A DNA stretch of 64,000 nt from Chryseolinea sp. H1M3-3 (GTDB taxonomy: Bacteria > Bacteroidota > Bacteroidia > Cytophagales > Cyclobacteriaceae): contig NZ_JARKMY010000002.1 in assembly GCF_029360725.1 (NCBI RefSeq), positions 186,001 through 250,000 on the forward strand, read 5' to 3'. The notes under the pieces are model-generated. The model was given only the letters and a program-made list of their open reading frames with translations. It was not told the origin of the DNA and made no database searches. Numbering within the stretch: the stretch's first letter is position 1; every line of letters begins with the position of its first letter. The position numbers and the translations under genes are program-made. Shown piece after piece: positions 34,422 to 43,381 of this stretch.

Positions 34422-35271
34422 ACCCAGTGAAAATGATTTAATGGCTTACCTGTACGGCGAATTAGAAGGTGCTGAATTAGAGGCTATGGAGAAATATCTA
34501 TTTCAACATCCGGAGGCACGTGCGGAAATGGAGCGCCTTTATCAAATTCGAAAGATGTTAAATCAGGTGAAGGATAAGGAAGTAATTGCGCCTCCCATTT
34601 TTGTAGGTGATACAAGACACCGCGTCCTTTGGAACGCCCCTTACCTGAAAACCATTATTAGTATAGCCGCATCGTTATTGATTGTGATCTTGGTAGGACG
34701 ATTTTCGGGCATGAGAATTCAATACCAGCAGCATGAGGTAAGAATAAGCTTTGGTGGAGACACCCCGGCAAATCCTGCAACAACGCCAACTTCCAATCCT
34801 GCGGCTTCATTATCCCCTGATGATGTTCAGGCCATGATTAATGCTTCTCTAGATAATAATAATGAGACGATGCAATCGAGCTGGAAAGAAACGCAGGAAC
34901 AACTCGATGCATCCATCAATAGAAGTCTTGCGCTAAACTCCAGTAAAATTGACAGGCTGTTACGCGAAGCTTCCGTTGCGTCACAAGACCAGATACGTCA
35001 ATATGTATCGGGTATGCAAACAGAAAACCTGCAATTGGTAAAAAGTTATTTTAAACTTTCTTCGGACGAGCAGAAGGAATACATCGAAAGCTTGTTGGTG
35101 GATTTTTCGAAATACCTTCAGCAGCAAAGAAATGATGATCTTCAGCTTGTACAAAGCAGGTTGAACAGTTTGGAAAAAAATACGAATGTATTTAAGCAAG
35201 AAACAGAACAAATACTGTCGAGCATAATCACGACGGTAGAAAATAAAAATCCAATAGGAACCACAAATTGA
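34411..35271 (+). CDS. anti-sigma factor, single-pass membrane protein
   Basis: This 286-residue protein starts with an anti-sigma-like helical segment (NDLMAYLYGELEGAELEAME). It lacks the HxxxCxxC zinc motif of ZAS proteins. One membrane span lies at about 78-96 (LKTIISIAASLLIVILVG). The periplasmic part (about 100-286) is low in order at first (Thr/Pro/Asn) and then a long coiled coil with repeated SLALNSSKIDRLLREASVAS-like heptads. Its start overlaps the sigma gene by 11 bp. The assignment as anti-sigma rests on this position plus the topology, not on a strong domain match. Confidence 0.8.
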   Translation: MSYKPSENDLMAYLYGELEGAELEAMEKYLFQHPEARAEMERLYQIRKMLNQVKDKEVIAPPIFVGDTRHRVLWNAPYLKTIISIAASLLIVILVGRFSGMRIQYQQHEVRISFGGDTPANPATTPTSNPAASLSPDDVQAMINASLDNNNETMQSSWKETQEQLDASINRSLALNSSKIDRLLREASVASQDQIRQYVSGMQTENLQLVKSYFKLSSDEQKEYIESLLVDFSKYLQQQRNDDLQLVQSRLNSLEKNTNVFKQETEQILSSIITTVENKNPIGTTN

Positions 35272-35314
35272 TATGCATTTAAAAATGCATTAAGTTTTAA
35301 AAATATGTAAGACT

Positions 35315-36511
35315 ATGAAGAAGATTATTCAAACTTTGCTTTCCAGTGCGATGATTTTAGTAATGCAATCTGCTTTAGCACAAAAGATAGACCAGGAGCG
35401 GATGGAGCGTGATATTGCTGTGGCCGAAAACGTGTTGGGTACATTGATAAAGCAGCAATTTGAGAAACAAAAAATGTTTTTCTCATTGGAAATCAAAAGC
35501 AACTATCAGCCTGGGTATGGTGTTACTTTCTACATCCCTTCCGACTATACAACACCAATCGTATTAACCATTGAGGGCGCGGATCTCTGGCAAGAACGGG
35601 TTCAAGGTCCTAATGTAAATTATTCCTTTGATTTTGAAGAAGGTGATGAAGACGACCGAGTTAACAGGCCTGAACTAGCTGGAAAAAAAGAAACGCTTCG
35701 CCTGAAAGACAGGGCGAAAGAAAAATCAAAACTCGATATGGATAGCGTTCAGGATATGTACAATAATAAAGTTATCGAAGCGGCAAAAACGTTCTTAGTT
35801 GATTATGGAGATATGATTACGCAGCTAGCAGCAACGGAAAGAATCACCATATCGAATCAGGGCGACCAGCCACGGGTTTGGGTAAAAAAGTATTTTAATT
35901 CACCAAGCCGGACGCATTTGTCTATTGAAGTTATGAAATCAGATTTAGTACAATACAAGCAAAATAAAATTACACGCGATCAGGCATTAGCAAAAATAAA
36001 AGTGATCAATACCGAATCGGTCAACGAGGTAGAACCAGACCTGGAATTGTTATCCAGCATTTTTACCCGCTTATACCGTCCAGATCTTTCTAAGACCTTT
36101 TTTATACAGGATAATATTTACTTTGAACGACTAAAAGATTACGGTGTGGTTTACTATATGCAGGCATTGAGTGCACAGGAACTAGGGTATTCAAGAAGAT
36201 ATGTTATGCCCACCGTTGGGTTGGAAGATGTTGATCAGGCTACCCGTGATAAAACAGTCAAGGAACTATATCCAAAATTCGAGGGCGATTTGAAAGATAA
36301 TATTCTTGAGTATGGTCGTACCTTAAAAAGCCTTAAAGATGAGGAGGTACTGGTCTTTCAGGTAAAAATGACCCGTTGTGCAGGCTGCAAAATTCCGTCG
36401 TCGTTGGAATACACCGTAAAAAGCGGTGTGCTAAAGGACTTTAATTCAGGCAAGATCAATAAGAATACGGCGCTGGGTAAGTTCGAAGTGAAGAAAGGGG
36501 AGGAGCAGTAA
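35315..36511 (+). CDS. secreted protein of sigma/anti-sigma operon, function unknown
   Basis: This 398-residue exported protein has a signal peptide at about 1-22 (cleavage after ALA). The first third contains a beta-rich segment (VTFYIPSDYTTPIVLTIEGA). The rest is mostly helical, with a repeated element DLVQYKQNKITRDQALAKIKV near 220 echoed at the C-terminus by VLKDFNSGKINKNTALGKFEV. A CAGC pair (about 357-360, in MTRCAGCKIPSS) could be a redox or metal site. No known family was recognised. It starts 43 bp after the anti-sigma gene, suggesting an envelope-stress effector or the sensed component of this regulon; that is inference. Confidence 0.8.
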   Translation: MKKIIQTLLSSAMILVMQSALAQKIDQERMERDIAVAENVLGTLIKQQFEKQKMFFSLEIKSNYQPGYGVTFYIPSDYTTPIVLTIEGADLWQERVQGPNVNYSFDFEEGDEDDRVNRPELAGKKETLRLKDRAKEKSKLDMDSVQDMYNNKVIEAAKTFLVDYGDMITQLAATERITISNQGDQPRVWVKKYFNSPSRTHLSIEVMKSDLVQYKQNKITRDQALAKIKVINTESVNEVEPDLELLSSIFTRLYRPDLSKTFFIQDNIYFERLKDYGVVYYMQALSAQELGYSRRYVMPTVGLEDVDQATRDKTVKELYPKFEGDLKDNILEYGRTLKSLKDEEVLVFQVKMTRCAGCKIPSSLEYTVKSGVLKDFNSGKINKNTALGKFEVKKGEEQ

Positions 36512-36572
36512 ACGATCTGAATTATCTTTTTATCTATTGTTAAAATAGAATTGAAAGATAGCAATCGAGAGG

Positions 36573-38348
36573 CTAGACCGACTTTAAAAGCTCTGACCTG
36601 TATTTTGTGAGAATACTGGATTTGGAAACAAAACCCAGATACTGCTTGTCTTCAACAACCGGCAAGTTCCATTGATTGGTGTCGTCGAATTTTTTTAAAA
36701 CCGTGTGTAGGTTTTCGTTCAGGTTAATGATGGCTGCCGGTTTTGTCATCAGTTCTCGCACGGTAATTTTATCATATTTCTCCGGGTTAAAAATGATGTT
36801 TCTGATGCTGTCCATGTGCACGAGCCCAAGCAACTCATTCTTATCGCTGACCACCGGAAAAGTGTTTCTCCGTGAATTTGAAATGATCTGGATCATAGAC
36901 TGAAGTGTATCATCAGGCTTTACAATCGAGAAATTTGTTTCAATAAGAGTGGTAAGATCAAGTTTACTCAATAGAAAACGATCTTTATCTTCCATACTTA
37001 GGTTCAGCATATGGGAAAGCTTTTTACCCTCCATGGAGAGGGGTTCAAAATACTTTGCCACGGTAACACTAAGCGCTGAAACGATCATGAGAGGAATCAT
37101 TAATTCATAACCGCCTGTTATTTCGGCGATAAGGAATATGGCGGTGAGGGGTGCATAAAATACACCGCTAAGTATTCCGGCCATTGCCACCAGCGTGAAA
37201 TTAGTTTCCGGGATTTTGGCAATGCCCGTAAGGTTGATGAACCTGGAGAAGACAAATCCCAGGTAGGCGCCAACGAACAAAGCAGGAGCAAAGCTTCCTC
37301 CATTTCCTCCACTGCCCGTCGTGATAGCGGCGGCGATTGTTTTCAAAAACATCAGTGCCGCTAAAAATAGCAGGAGGTGTATGTCATTCCGAATGAAGTT
37401 ATTCAATACACTCACCTTTGTTAGCACTGCTGGTTGAAGCAACGATAATGACTTAATGGATTCATAGCCTTCACCAAATAGCGGCGGAAAAAATATCATT
37501 AAAATGAATAACAGTGTACCGCCCATAAAGACCCGGATCCACAGGTTGCTGACTGCCTTCATTTTTAGATCTACCCAGGTAAATACACGTGCATAGTATA
37601 AGGACATAAATCCAGCGAGAAGACCCAATAAAATATAGTAGGGAACATTGTAATAGTTGAAGGGTTGTTGTAAAGAAAAAGAGATGAGTGCATCTTCTTG
37701 TAGAATAATTTTTGATAACAACGCTCCACACGCTGCCGAAATGATCAGTGGAATGAGGGCAGCTGCGCTGATATCCGTTAGCAAAACTTCCACAGCGAAA
37801 AGAACGCCTGCGATAGGAGAATTGAAGGCGGCACCAATGCCTGCGGCAGCGCCACAAGCCAGTAAGATGGTTCTGTCTTTATAGGATAGATTGTACGTAG
37901 ATCCGTAATTCGAACCGATGGCCGATCCTGTGCTCACCATCGGTGATTCGAGTCCCATAGAGCCGCCAAAACCAACGGTCAGTCCACTGGTAATGACATG
38001 AGAATACATTGTTTCCCGTGGTATCCTGCTCGACTTCTTTACGATTGTGTGTACGATTTCAGCCGTTCCTTTCTGGATGTCCTTTCTGAGTACATAACGG
38101 ATATAGATTACCGTCAATAAGATTCCAATCAGCGGAAATAAGGCGAAGACAAGGAACTCTTCAAAAGCATTAGAATAATAAGTGACGAGTCGTTCAATGG
38201 AATGCACAAAATATTTTAACATGACTGCTGCAAACCCTGATAGCAACCCGACCAGAATACTCGACAGCACAAAGAACTGGGTCGGCGGTAACTTATCTTT
38301 TAAGTAAAGTATAGGACGTTTGGATGCTGATCGAAGGGACTTAATCAT
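36573..38348 (-). CDS. ClC family chloride channel/antiporter with CBS domains
   Basis: This ClC-type anion transporter has ten or more membrane helices, from about residue 15 to 425. Selectivity-filter elements are visible: GSMGLESPMVSTGS (the usual GxEGP with a conserved gating glutamate but Ser for Gly), GIGAAFNSPIAGVLFAVE and GSGGNGGSFAPALFVGAYLG. Two C-terminal CBS domains (about 460-590) may bind nucleotides. The ATG at 38348 is preferred over an upstream in-frame TTG at 38387, because the first helix then begins at a normal distance. Whether it is a channel or an exchanger cannot be told safely. It is convergent with the preceding operon. Confidence 0.93.
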   Translation of the reverse strand: MIKSLRSASKRPILYLKDKLPPTQFFVLSSILVGLLSGFAAVMLKYFVHSIERLVTYYSNAFEEFLVFALFPLIGILLTVIYIRYVLRKDIQKGTAEIVHTIVKKSSRIPRETMYSHVITSGLTVGFGGSMGLESPMVSTGSAIGSNYGSTYNLSYKDRTILLACGAAAGIGAAFNSPIAGVLFAVEVLLTDISAAALIPLIISAACGALLSKIILQEDALISFSLQQPFNYYNVPYYILLGLLAGFMSLYYARVFTWVDLKMKAVSNLWIRVFMGGTLLFILMIFFPPLFGEGYESIKSLSLLQPAVLTKVSVLNNFIRNDIHLLLFLAALMFLKTIAAAITTGSGGNGGSFAPALFVGAYLGFVFSRFINLTGIAKIPETNFTLVAMAGILSGVFYAPLTAIFLIAEITGGYELMIPLMIVSALSVTVAKYFEPLSMEGKKLSHMLNLSMEDKDRFLLSKLDLTTLIETNFSIVKPDDTLQSMIQIISNSRRNTFPVVSDKNELLGLVHMDSIRNIIFNPEKYDKITVRELMTKPAAIINLNENLHTVLKKFDDTNQWNLPVVEDKQYLGFVSKSSILTKYRSELLKSV

Positions 38349-38571
38349 TAGCAGTTGTGTGTTACAGCTTTTGGTTACATAGTTCAACGTTAGTAGTCAA
38401 TAAGGCAAGATCTTATTTTTTTATCTTTTAAAATTCACATAAATGATAACTGTTGTAGAAATAATTGCCCAATTTTTTAACGCCTTCATGCAAATAGTTG
38501 GATATTCCTTTAAAAATCAATGGCGGAATAATTGCAATGGTTTGTGACAAGCTTATTTAACAAAAAAAATT

Positions 38572-38784
38572 ATGAAGACTTTAGGAATAGTTGTTCTTGC
38601 TCTTGGTATCATCATGACAATCTTCACCGGATTTAATATAATCACGAAGGAGAAGGTTGTGGATATAGGGCCGCTGGAAATCAACAAGGAAGAAAAAACT
38701 CCGATTTATTGGTCACCGATTACAGGTGGAATACTTATTGTAGCTGGTGCAATTATTCTGGTAGCAGGAAGAAAAGGAAGTTAA
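38572..38784 (+). CDS. small two-span membrane protein
   Basis: This 70-residue protein has two membrane segments (about 4-24 and 49-66) joined by a charged periplasmic or cytoplasmic loop with VVDIGPLEINKEEKTPIYWS. Similar small proteins are frequent in Bacteroidota, but their function is not known to me. It is followed after 24 bp by another small membrane protein gene on the same strand, and a terminator closes the pair. Confidence 0.7.
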   Translation: MKTLGIVVLALGIIMTIFTGFNIITKEKVVDIGPLEINKEEKTPIYWSPITGGILIVAGAIILVAGRKGS

Positions 38785-38808
38785 ACTTTAAAACATTATA
38801 AAAACGTT

Positions 38809-39288
38809 ATGATACCTGATAAAGTACTTTACACAGATGGACGTGGGGTTACTGTAACTGACTCAACGTTTCAGGTGAATAAAACTTCTTACCGACTTAA
38901 TGGTATAGTGAAACATGGTTTATTCATCATGCGGCCTGAGCGCTTGCCCGGCATGCTCCTATTGATAGTTGGGTTTATTGTCGCTGTTGTTGGCATTCTT
39001 AATTTAATCCCGCCATCATTTATTCCCAACATGCAGATTGATAACGAATATGTTTCAGCGAATACGGTAGCCATGTGGGCAGGAGGTTCTGTTGCATTGA
39101 TCGGTCTTTTAATTCTTGCCGTTCTGCGCGAACGGTATGCTGTGCGGATAGCGACTGCCGAGGGCGAAAAGAATGCAATCGTCAGCGACAAAAAAGAATA
39201 CATTTCTCAAATCGTAAATGCACTAAACGAAGCATTTTCACATAGCCACTTGCATACCGAGCAAGATCTAATGAGAAATCAGATTTAG
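38809..39288 (+). CDS. DUF6232-like membrane protein
   Basis: This 159-residue protein begins with a short beta-domain (VLYTDGRGVTVTDSTFQVN, then TSYRLNGIVKHGLFI) that resembles DUF6232 family proteins. Two membrane segments follow (about 47-68 and 87-107) and a cytoplasmic tail with YAVRIATAEGEKNAIVSDK and a helical end. Function unknown; family assignment is by pattern only. It is cotranscribed with the 70-residue membrane protein. Confidence 0.72.
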   Translation: MIPDKVLYTDGRGVTVTDSTFQVNKTSYRLNGIVKHGLFIMRPERLPGMLLLIVGFIVAVVGILNLIPPSFIPNMQIDNEYVSANTVAMWAGGSVALIGLLILAVLRERYAVRIATAEGEKNAIVSDKKEYISQIVNALNEAFSHSHLHTEQDLMRNQI

Positions 39289-39304
39289 GTTTGCTCAAAA
39301 AAAG

Positions 39305-39358
39305 AACTTCTCAAGATTACTGACGCAATTAATGTCGAAGTAGCTTGAGAAGTTTTTT
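39305..39358 (+). terminator. intrinsic terminator
   Basis: An 11-bp stem AACTTCTCAAG/CTTGAGAAGTT with a 28-nt loop is followed by six T, 17 bp after the stop of the DUF6232-like gene. Confidence 0.8.
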
Positions 39359-39442
39359 AGTAGTTGTTGGTGAATGCTTTCGGAATTCCTTTAGGATTGT
39401 AGCCTTAACCTATGCGTTTCCCATAATTGTTAGACTGCGCCA

Positions 39443-39808
39443 TTAGCGATTTTTCTTATCATTTACAGGCTTACCCTCTTTATCGAAACGATAGATTTGA
39501 GTGATGTTTCCATCCTTGATTTCGACTGCATAGGATTCGCCATCTTTACTTTTATAAAACGTTTTAGACTCCCCTTTGTAATCGTCACCCTTTAAAGCGT
39601 TTTGTAAGTTCGCCGGAATTTCACGTGCTGATATTTTTACCATATCCCGAAGGCCGTTGTCTCGGATTTCTTCCGGGGATTGCCGCACAGCAGGATCACC
39701 TTGTCTTACTGGATTTTGGGCTGTATCCAAATCTGAGGATTCTTGTGCGTAGGCAGCTGATCCGACTATACAGGCTGCACTGAGGATAAATATGTTTATT
39801 TTTTTCAT
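39443..39808 (-). CDS. small secreted protein, paralogue of 45191-45580
   Basis: This 121-residue exported protein uses the ATG at 39808, which gives a clean signal peptide ending SAAYAQ; an upstream in-frame codon at 39835 is less likely. After a charged linker, the C-terminal about 65 residues form a small domain with IPANLQNALKGDDYKG, FYKSKDGESYAVEI and IYRFDKEGKPVND. The same module, in the same order, is found in the 129-residue protein at 45191-45580, so the two are paralogues. The fold may be PepSY-like, but no known family was recognised and no function can be given. Confidence 0.78.
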   Translation of the reverse strand: MKKINIFILSAACIVGSAAYAQESSDLDTAQNPVRQGDPAVRQSPEEIRDNGLRDMVKISAREIPANLQNALKGDDYKGESKTFYKSKDGESYAVEIKDGNITQIYRFDKEGKPVNDKKNR

Positions 39809-39963
39809 AGCGACTGTTTTTTTGTTTGAAAACATTCACTACAAATTTGTGCCAGAAAAGTGAGGTACGTTACTGGTATTGATAGCTTCTAAAATCTCAA
39901 GCGGGTAAAAGTAGGTCGCATGCTGTGGTTTTATTTCTACACTGCTGCAGGGGATGAGTACTG

Positions 39964-41643
39964 TTAGTCATCGGCAATCCCGTTACCTTTTAGCTGATTT
40001 TCCAAAAGTTTAATTTTGTCTTCGTATTGTTTCTTTTCGGCAGAAAGACTTTTGTCCTTGCTTATTACCTCATTCTCTAACTTTTTTAGTCGCGTTACAT
40101 CTCTGGATATACCAAATGTTCCAACGACCTCACCCTTACCGTTGATCAACGGCATCTTCGTTGTTGATACCCAGTGTTCTGAACCATCGGTCATGATTTC
40201 TTTTTCAATGTAGTCAATCTTGGGTTTACGGGTAGCCATGATCTTCATTTCATCATCATAAGCTTGTTGTGCCCTGGATCTATCTTGAAAGTCAAAATCA
40301 GATTTTCCGATGAGGTCTTCCACATTCCCGCTAAAATGGCTTGCCAGGTATTTGCTCACCCGAATAAACTTGCTCGTACGGTCTTTAAAGTAAATCGCGT
40401 CCGGGATGTTATCCATTAAGGAGTCAAGAAGATACTTTTCTTTTTCAAGATTCCCTTTCAGGGTCGCCAGCTCCGAGACTGTTCTATTCATTTGCTCCTG
40501 TGTCGCCTCTAATTCCTCCATGTTTTGCCTCATTTCCTCCTCCTGTGCCCTCATTTCTTCCGCCTGCTCTTGCGAAATCTGCAAAAGATGGTTTGTCTTT
40601 TCAGCTGTTCGCACGGTAATAATCGACGAAGCCAACAGCTCGCCTAACTTTTCGAGAAACTCGATCTCATGAGGTTTGAAAGGTTTTAGAGAGGCAAGTT
40701 CCAGCACGCCCTCTATCTTGTCGTTTGTTCGTAGCGGTATCACTAACAAGCTATTGGGGTTCGCTCCACCGAGTCCTGATGTTATCGAAAGATAGTTATT
40801 GGGTACCTTGGCCAAATAGACGGTCTGCGCTTCAAGGTAACATTGACCCACGATACCTTCGCCAATTTCGACTGTCTTGGAGATATATTTTTTTCGATCG
40901 TAAGCATAACTTGCCCGCAGTTGTAAATACTTACTATTGCTTTTTTCATCTTCCTCCAAAATGAAAAGACCACCTACCTTTGCACCCACATAATTTACAA
41001 CATTCGAAATCAGATTTTCGGATAGCTTATCAAAATTGTCCTGATACTTACGGATTATTTCTCCGAATTTGGATAGCCCTTCTGTTGTCCATATCCGTAT
41101 CTGGTCCTCTTCCTTGACACGTTGCATTTGATCGCGCATGTGAAGCAACGCCCCGGCTATTGTTTCCTGATTAGCTTCTTTATTTTTATCGGTCATGCCG
41201 TTCCAGGTGATGGCATAATTACCACTTGAGATGGCCTTGATGAATTCGCGCGCCTGCTTTAAGTTGGCAATTACTTTTGCCTTTACCTCTTCTTCATTTT
41301 GATTACTCAGTTGCTCCAGTGAATTGAAGATATAGGTTCTGTTGCTCTGATCGAGGTCGGACATGACGTTGCTCAGCCTTTCGCGATTGCGCTTAATATT
41401 TGTAAAAAAAAGGTAGAGTACAGGAAGTGCAAATGATACCAATAAAACTTGAAGAATGGTTATTATGTTCAGTGCATTGGTCTCAGGCATTATAGAACCT
41501 GATACCTTGGCGGCGTCTTGCAACGGCGCCGCCAGTTCTTTTTGTTGCATTATGTAGATAAAAACAAAAGCCGTATGCACAATAAGCAATACGGCGAACA
41601 CACTCGTAAAAATCAACAGTGCTTGTTTCTTTAGAAATCGCAT
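39964..41643 (-). CDS. membrane-anchored GAF-PAS sensor protein without kinase domain
   Basis: This 559-residue signal-sensing protein has two membrane helices at about 7-31 and 58-82, followed by a helical linker. A GAF domain lies at about 205-345 (VGGLFILEED, IGEGIVGQCYLEAQTVYLAK, SLLVIPLRTNDKIEGVLELA). A long coiled coil with repeated EEMR elements spans about 345-405, and a PAS domain lies at about 408-525 (NIPDAIYFKDRTSKFIRVS, then GTFGISRDVTRLK). A terminal coiled coil ends the protein. No histidine kinase, GGDEF or phosphatase domain follows, so it must signal through a partner. No response regulator or kinase gene adjoins it. Confidence 0.87.
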   Translation of the reverse strand: MRFLKKQALLIFTSVFAVLLIVHTAFVFIYIMQQKELAAPLQDAAKVSGSIMPETNALNIITILQVLLVSFALPVLYLFFTNIKRNRERLSNVMSDLDQSNRTYIFNSLEQLSNQNEEEVKAKVIANLKQAREFIKAISSGNYAITWNGMTDKNKEANQETIAGALLHMRDQMQRVKEEDQIRIWTTEGLSKFGEIIRKYQDNFDKLSENLISNVVNYVGAKVGGLFILEEDEKSNSKYLQLRASYAYDRKKYISKTVEIGEGIVGQCYLEAQTVYLAKVPNNYLSITSGLGGANPNSLLVIPLRTNDKIEGVLELASLKPFKPHEIEFLEKLGELLASSIITVRTAEKTNHLLQISQEQAEEMRAQEEEMRQNMEELEATQEQMNRTVSELATLKGNLEKEKYLLDSLMDNIPDAIYFKDRTSKFIRVSKYLASHFSGNVEDLIGKSDFDFQDRSRAQQAYDDEMKIMATRKPKIDYIEKEIMTDGSEHWVSTTKMPLINGKGEVVGTFGISRDVTRLKKLENEVISKDKSLSAEKKQYEDKIKLLENQLKGNGIADD

Positions 41644-41925
41644 TTTGCAGGTATTAAAGTGACTTTGGGGCTTACAAAATCTATTTAAAGGAACTCAATT
41701 TGCCTGTTAGGCCCAATTGAATGCAAGGAAATCAAACGTTTGCAAAGATTTACGGGAGATAACACCTACTCCGGTTTTAATGAAGTGGGGGTGTGTGCGT
41801 GGCAATCAATTTTATAAGTATAAACGCGAGGAAAAGATAATCATTACGATGAAGGCGCTCATCTTATGGATTCTGCGGGTGAAAACGTTCTTTTTAGTAT
41901 TCCAATCTTACACTGGTAACTATCC

Positions 41926-42261
41926 CTACACCAGTTCAATTTTTGTCGGGTAGCTTAACTTATAGTCCGTGGTTTGTTTGTTGATTTTATACCGGGCATT
42001 TACATATCCCTTAACGTATTGTTTAACCCTAGCTTCGAATTCGACCTTTGCACCTTCTTTAATATTTGCCTTCTGAAAATTTTTGGAATACGTAAACCAC
42101 ACGTGGTCAGCGACAATCGCCTGCGTTTCCAAATCGATTATGTCCTTCAGTAAAATAGTCTCTTCGGAAAAACCTTGATAATTAATTTTTTTGCCATATT
42201 TAATGACAGTAGCGCGAAATTTCTTTCGTTGGCCTTCTTGTTTTTTTAATTCATTTCTCAT
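41926..42261 (-). CDS. small conserved protein, possible OB fold
   Basis: This 111-residue protein is rich in beta strands: KFRATVIKYGKKINYQG, ETILLKDIIDLE, IVADHVWFTYSKNF, AKVEFEARVKQYVKGY and TDYKLSYPTKIELV. The order and the glycine-containing turn KEGAKVEFEARV suggest an OB-like barrel that could bind nucleic acid. It has no signal peptide or membrane span. It starts 12 bp downstream of the endonuclease/exonuclease/phosphatase-fold gene on the same strand, so the two may be coupled. The fold assignment is inference; function unknown. Confidence 0.68.
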   Translation of the reverse strand: MRNELKKQEGQRKKFRATVIKYGKKINYQGFSEETILLKDIIDLETQAIVADHVWFTYSKNFQKANIKEGAKVEFEARVKQYVKGYVNARYKINKQTTDYKLSYPTKIELV

Positions 42262-42273
42262 GATGCGGGTAAC

Positions 42274-43356
42274 TCATTGCTGCAACTGGTACTGACCAAT
42301 GATGGGGAAGTGATCTGAATGTTTAACATCGTGCAGCGTTTCAAAATTTACTGCTGTAACGCCTGTTGTATAAAATTGATTATCGATACGCAACGCACGC
42401 AATGTATTTCCATTGTAAGTAAATCCAAATCCAGTGCCGCTTTCTTCAAAAGCGTTCTTTAGCTTACGTCTCATAAATTGATATGAATACGAATAAGGCA
42501 TGTCATTGAAATCGCCAACACAGATCACCGGATAAGAGGAAGCTTCGATAAAGTCTCTAAGAATTTTTATTTGCCTGCTTCTTTCAAACACTCCTTCCTT
42601 AAGTCGGGCTAAAATAATTTTTGCATTTTCTTTTCGGGATTGAAAGCTCGAGGTATGGATGGGATCAAACTGTTTTAGTCCCATCGATTCCAAGTGAACG
42701 TTAATGATGCGTAGTGTGTCACCGTTGATGTTAACGTCTGCAAATGTTATTCGATTAAATCCATTTGTGCTGACCATAATATCGCCAGTTTTTATCATGG
42801 GATATTTTGAAATGATTAATGTCCCGACTGCCACTGAATTAACGTTGTGTTGGGTGGAGTCAAATGAAAAGTAAGCATGATATCCCTTCTCATTCATCTT
42901 CCTCACAACATCATGTTCCTTGTGACCATTATAATTAATAAATTCCTGGTAACATTGGATTTCGGCATCTTGCTTGAGTATCCACGCCTTATGATCCGCC
43001 GTTGCTTTAGTCATTTCATTGAAACTTCTTGGCGTTAAGAATCGGCCGCCCAGGGAATGACTGTTGAAACTAAGAACGCGGAAGGATTGCTCAGATAATA
43101 CATGTCGCTTAAAAATGCTTTTTAATCCTATGGTTCCAAGTAAATAATTGCTACCAATAACGAGCGTAACAAGGTAGTAGAGGCTGGATTTTTTTCGTAA
43201 TAATAAAGCAATGAGCAGGAAGATAATATTTAAGGCAAGGGCAAAAGGTATGAGAAAGGTGCCGATCCATAAATTATAGTCTTCCGATGGGGGAATTTTC
43301 CCTATCGAATACAATAGAGTTAATACGATCGCGACAATGAAATTAAAATACTTCAC
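42274..43356 (-). CDS. endonuclease/exonuclease/phosphatase family membrane protein
   Basis: This 360-residue protein has two or three N-terminal membrane helices (to about residue 90) and a periplasmic or extracytoplasmic EEP domain (about 92-357). Motifs of the DNase I-like superfamily are visible: RVLSFNSHSL at the domain start, QEF near 138, IINVHLES in the centre, VICVGDFNDMPYSYSY, and a final VKHSDHFPIIGQY carrying the catalytic His pair region. Members with this layout hydrolyse phosphodiesters in nucleic acids or lipids; the substrate is unknown. The upstream neighbour is a secreted esterase on the same strand, 25 bp away. Confidence 0.87.
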   Translation of the reverse strand: MKYFNFIVAIVLTLLYSIGKIPPSEDYNLWIGTFLIPFALALNIIFLLIALLLRKKSSLYYLVTLVIGSNYLLGTIGLKSIFKRHVLSEQSFRVLSFNSHSLGGRFLTPRSFNEMTKATADHKAWILKQDAEIQCYQEFINYNGHKEHDVVRKMNEKGYHAYFSFDSTQHNVNSVAVGTLIISKYPMIKTGDIMVSTNGFNRITFADVNINGDTLRIINVHLESMGLKQFDPIHTSSFQSRKENAKIILARLKEGVFERSRQIKILRDFIEASSYPVICVGDFNDMPYSYSYQFMRRKLKNAFEESGTGFGFTYNGNTLRALRIDNQFYTTGVTAVNFETLHDVKHSDHFPIIGQYQLQQ

Positions 43357-43381
43357 AACGTATCCCTTACTTTAAATGGGT

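Noticed and set aside
41717-41953. Plus-strand 78-residue frame between the GAF-PAS and OB-fold genes
   Set aside because: It starts at TTG, overlaps the convergent gene antisense, and has no domain or signal peptide.
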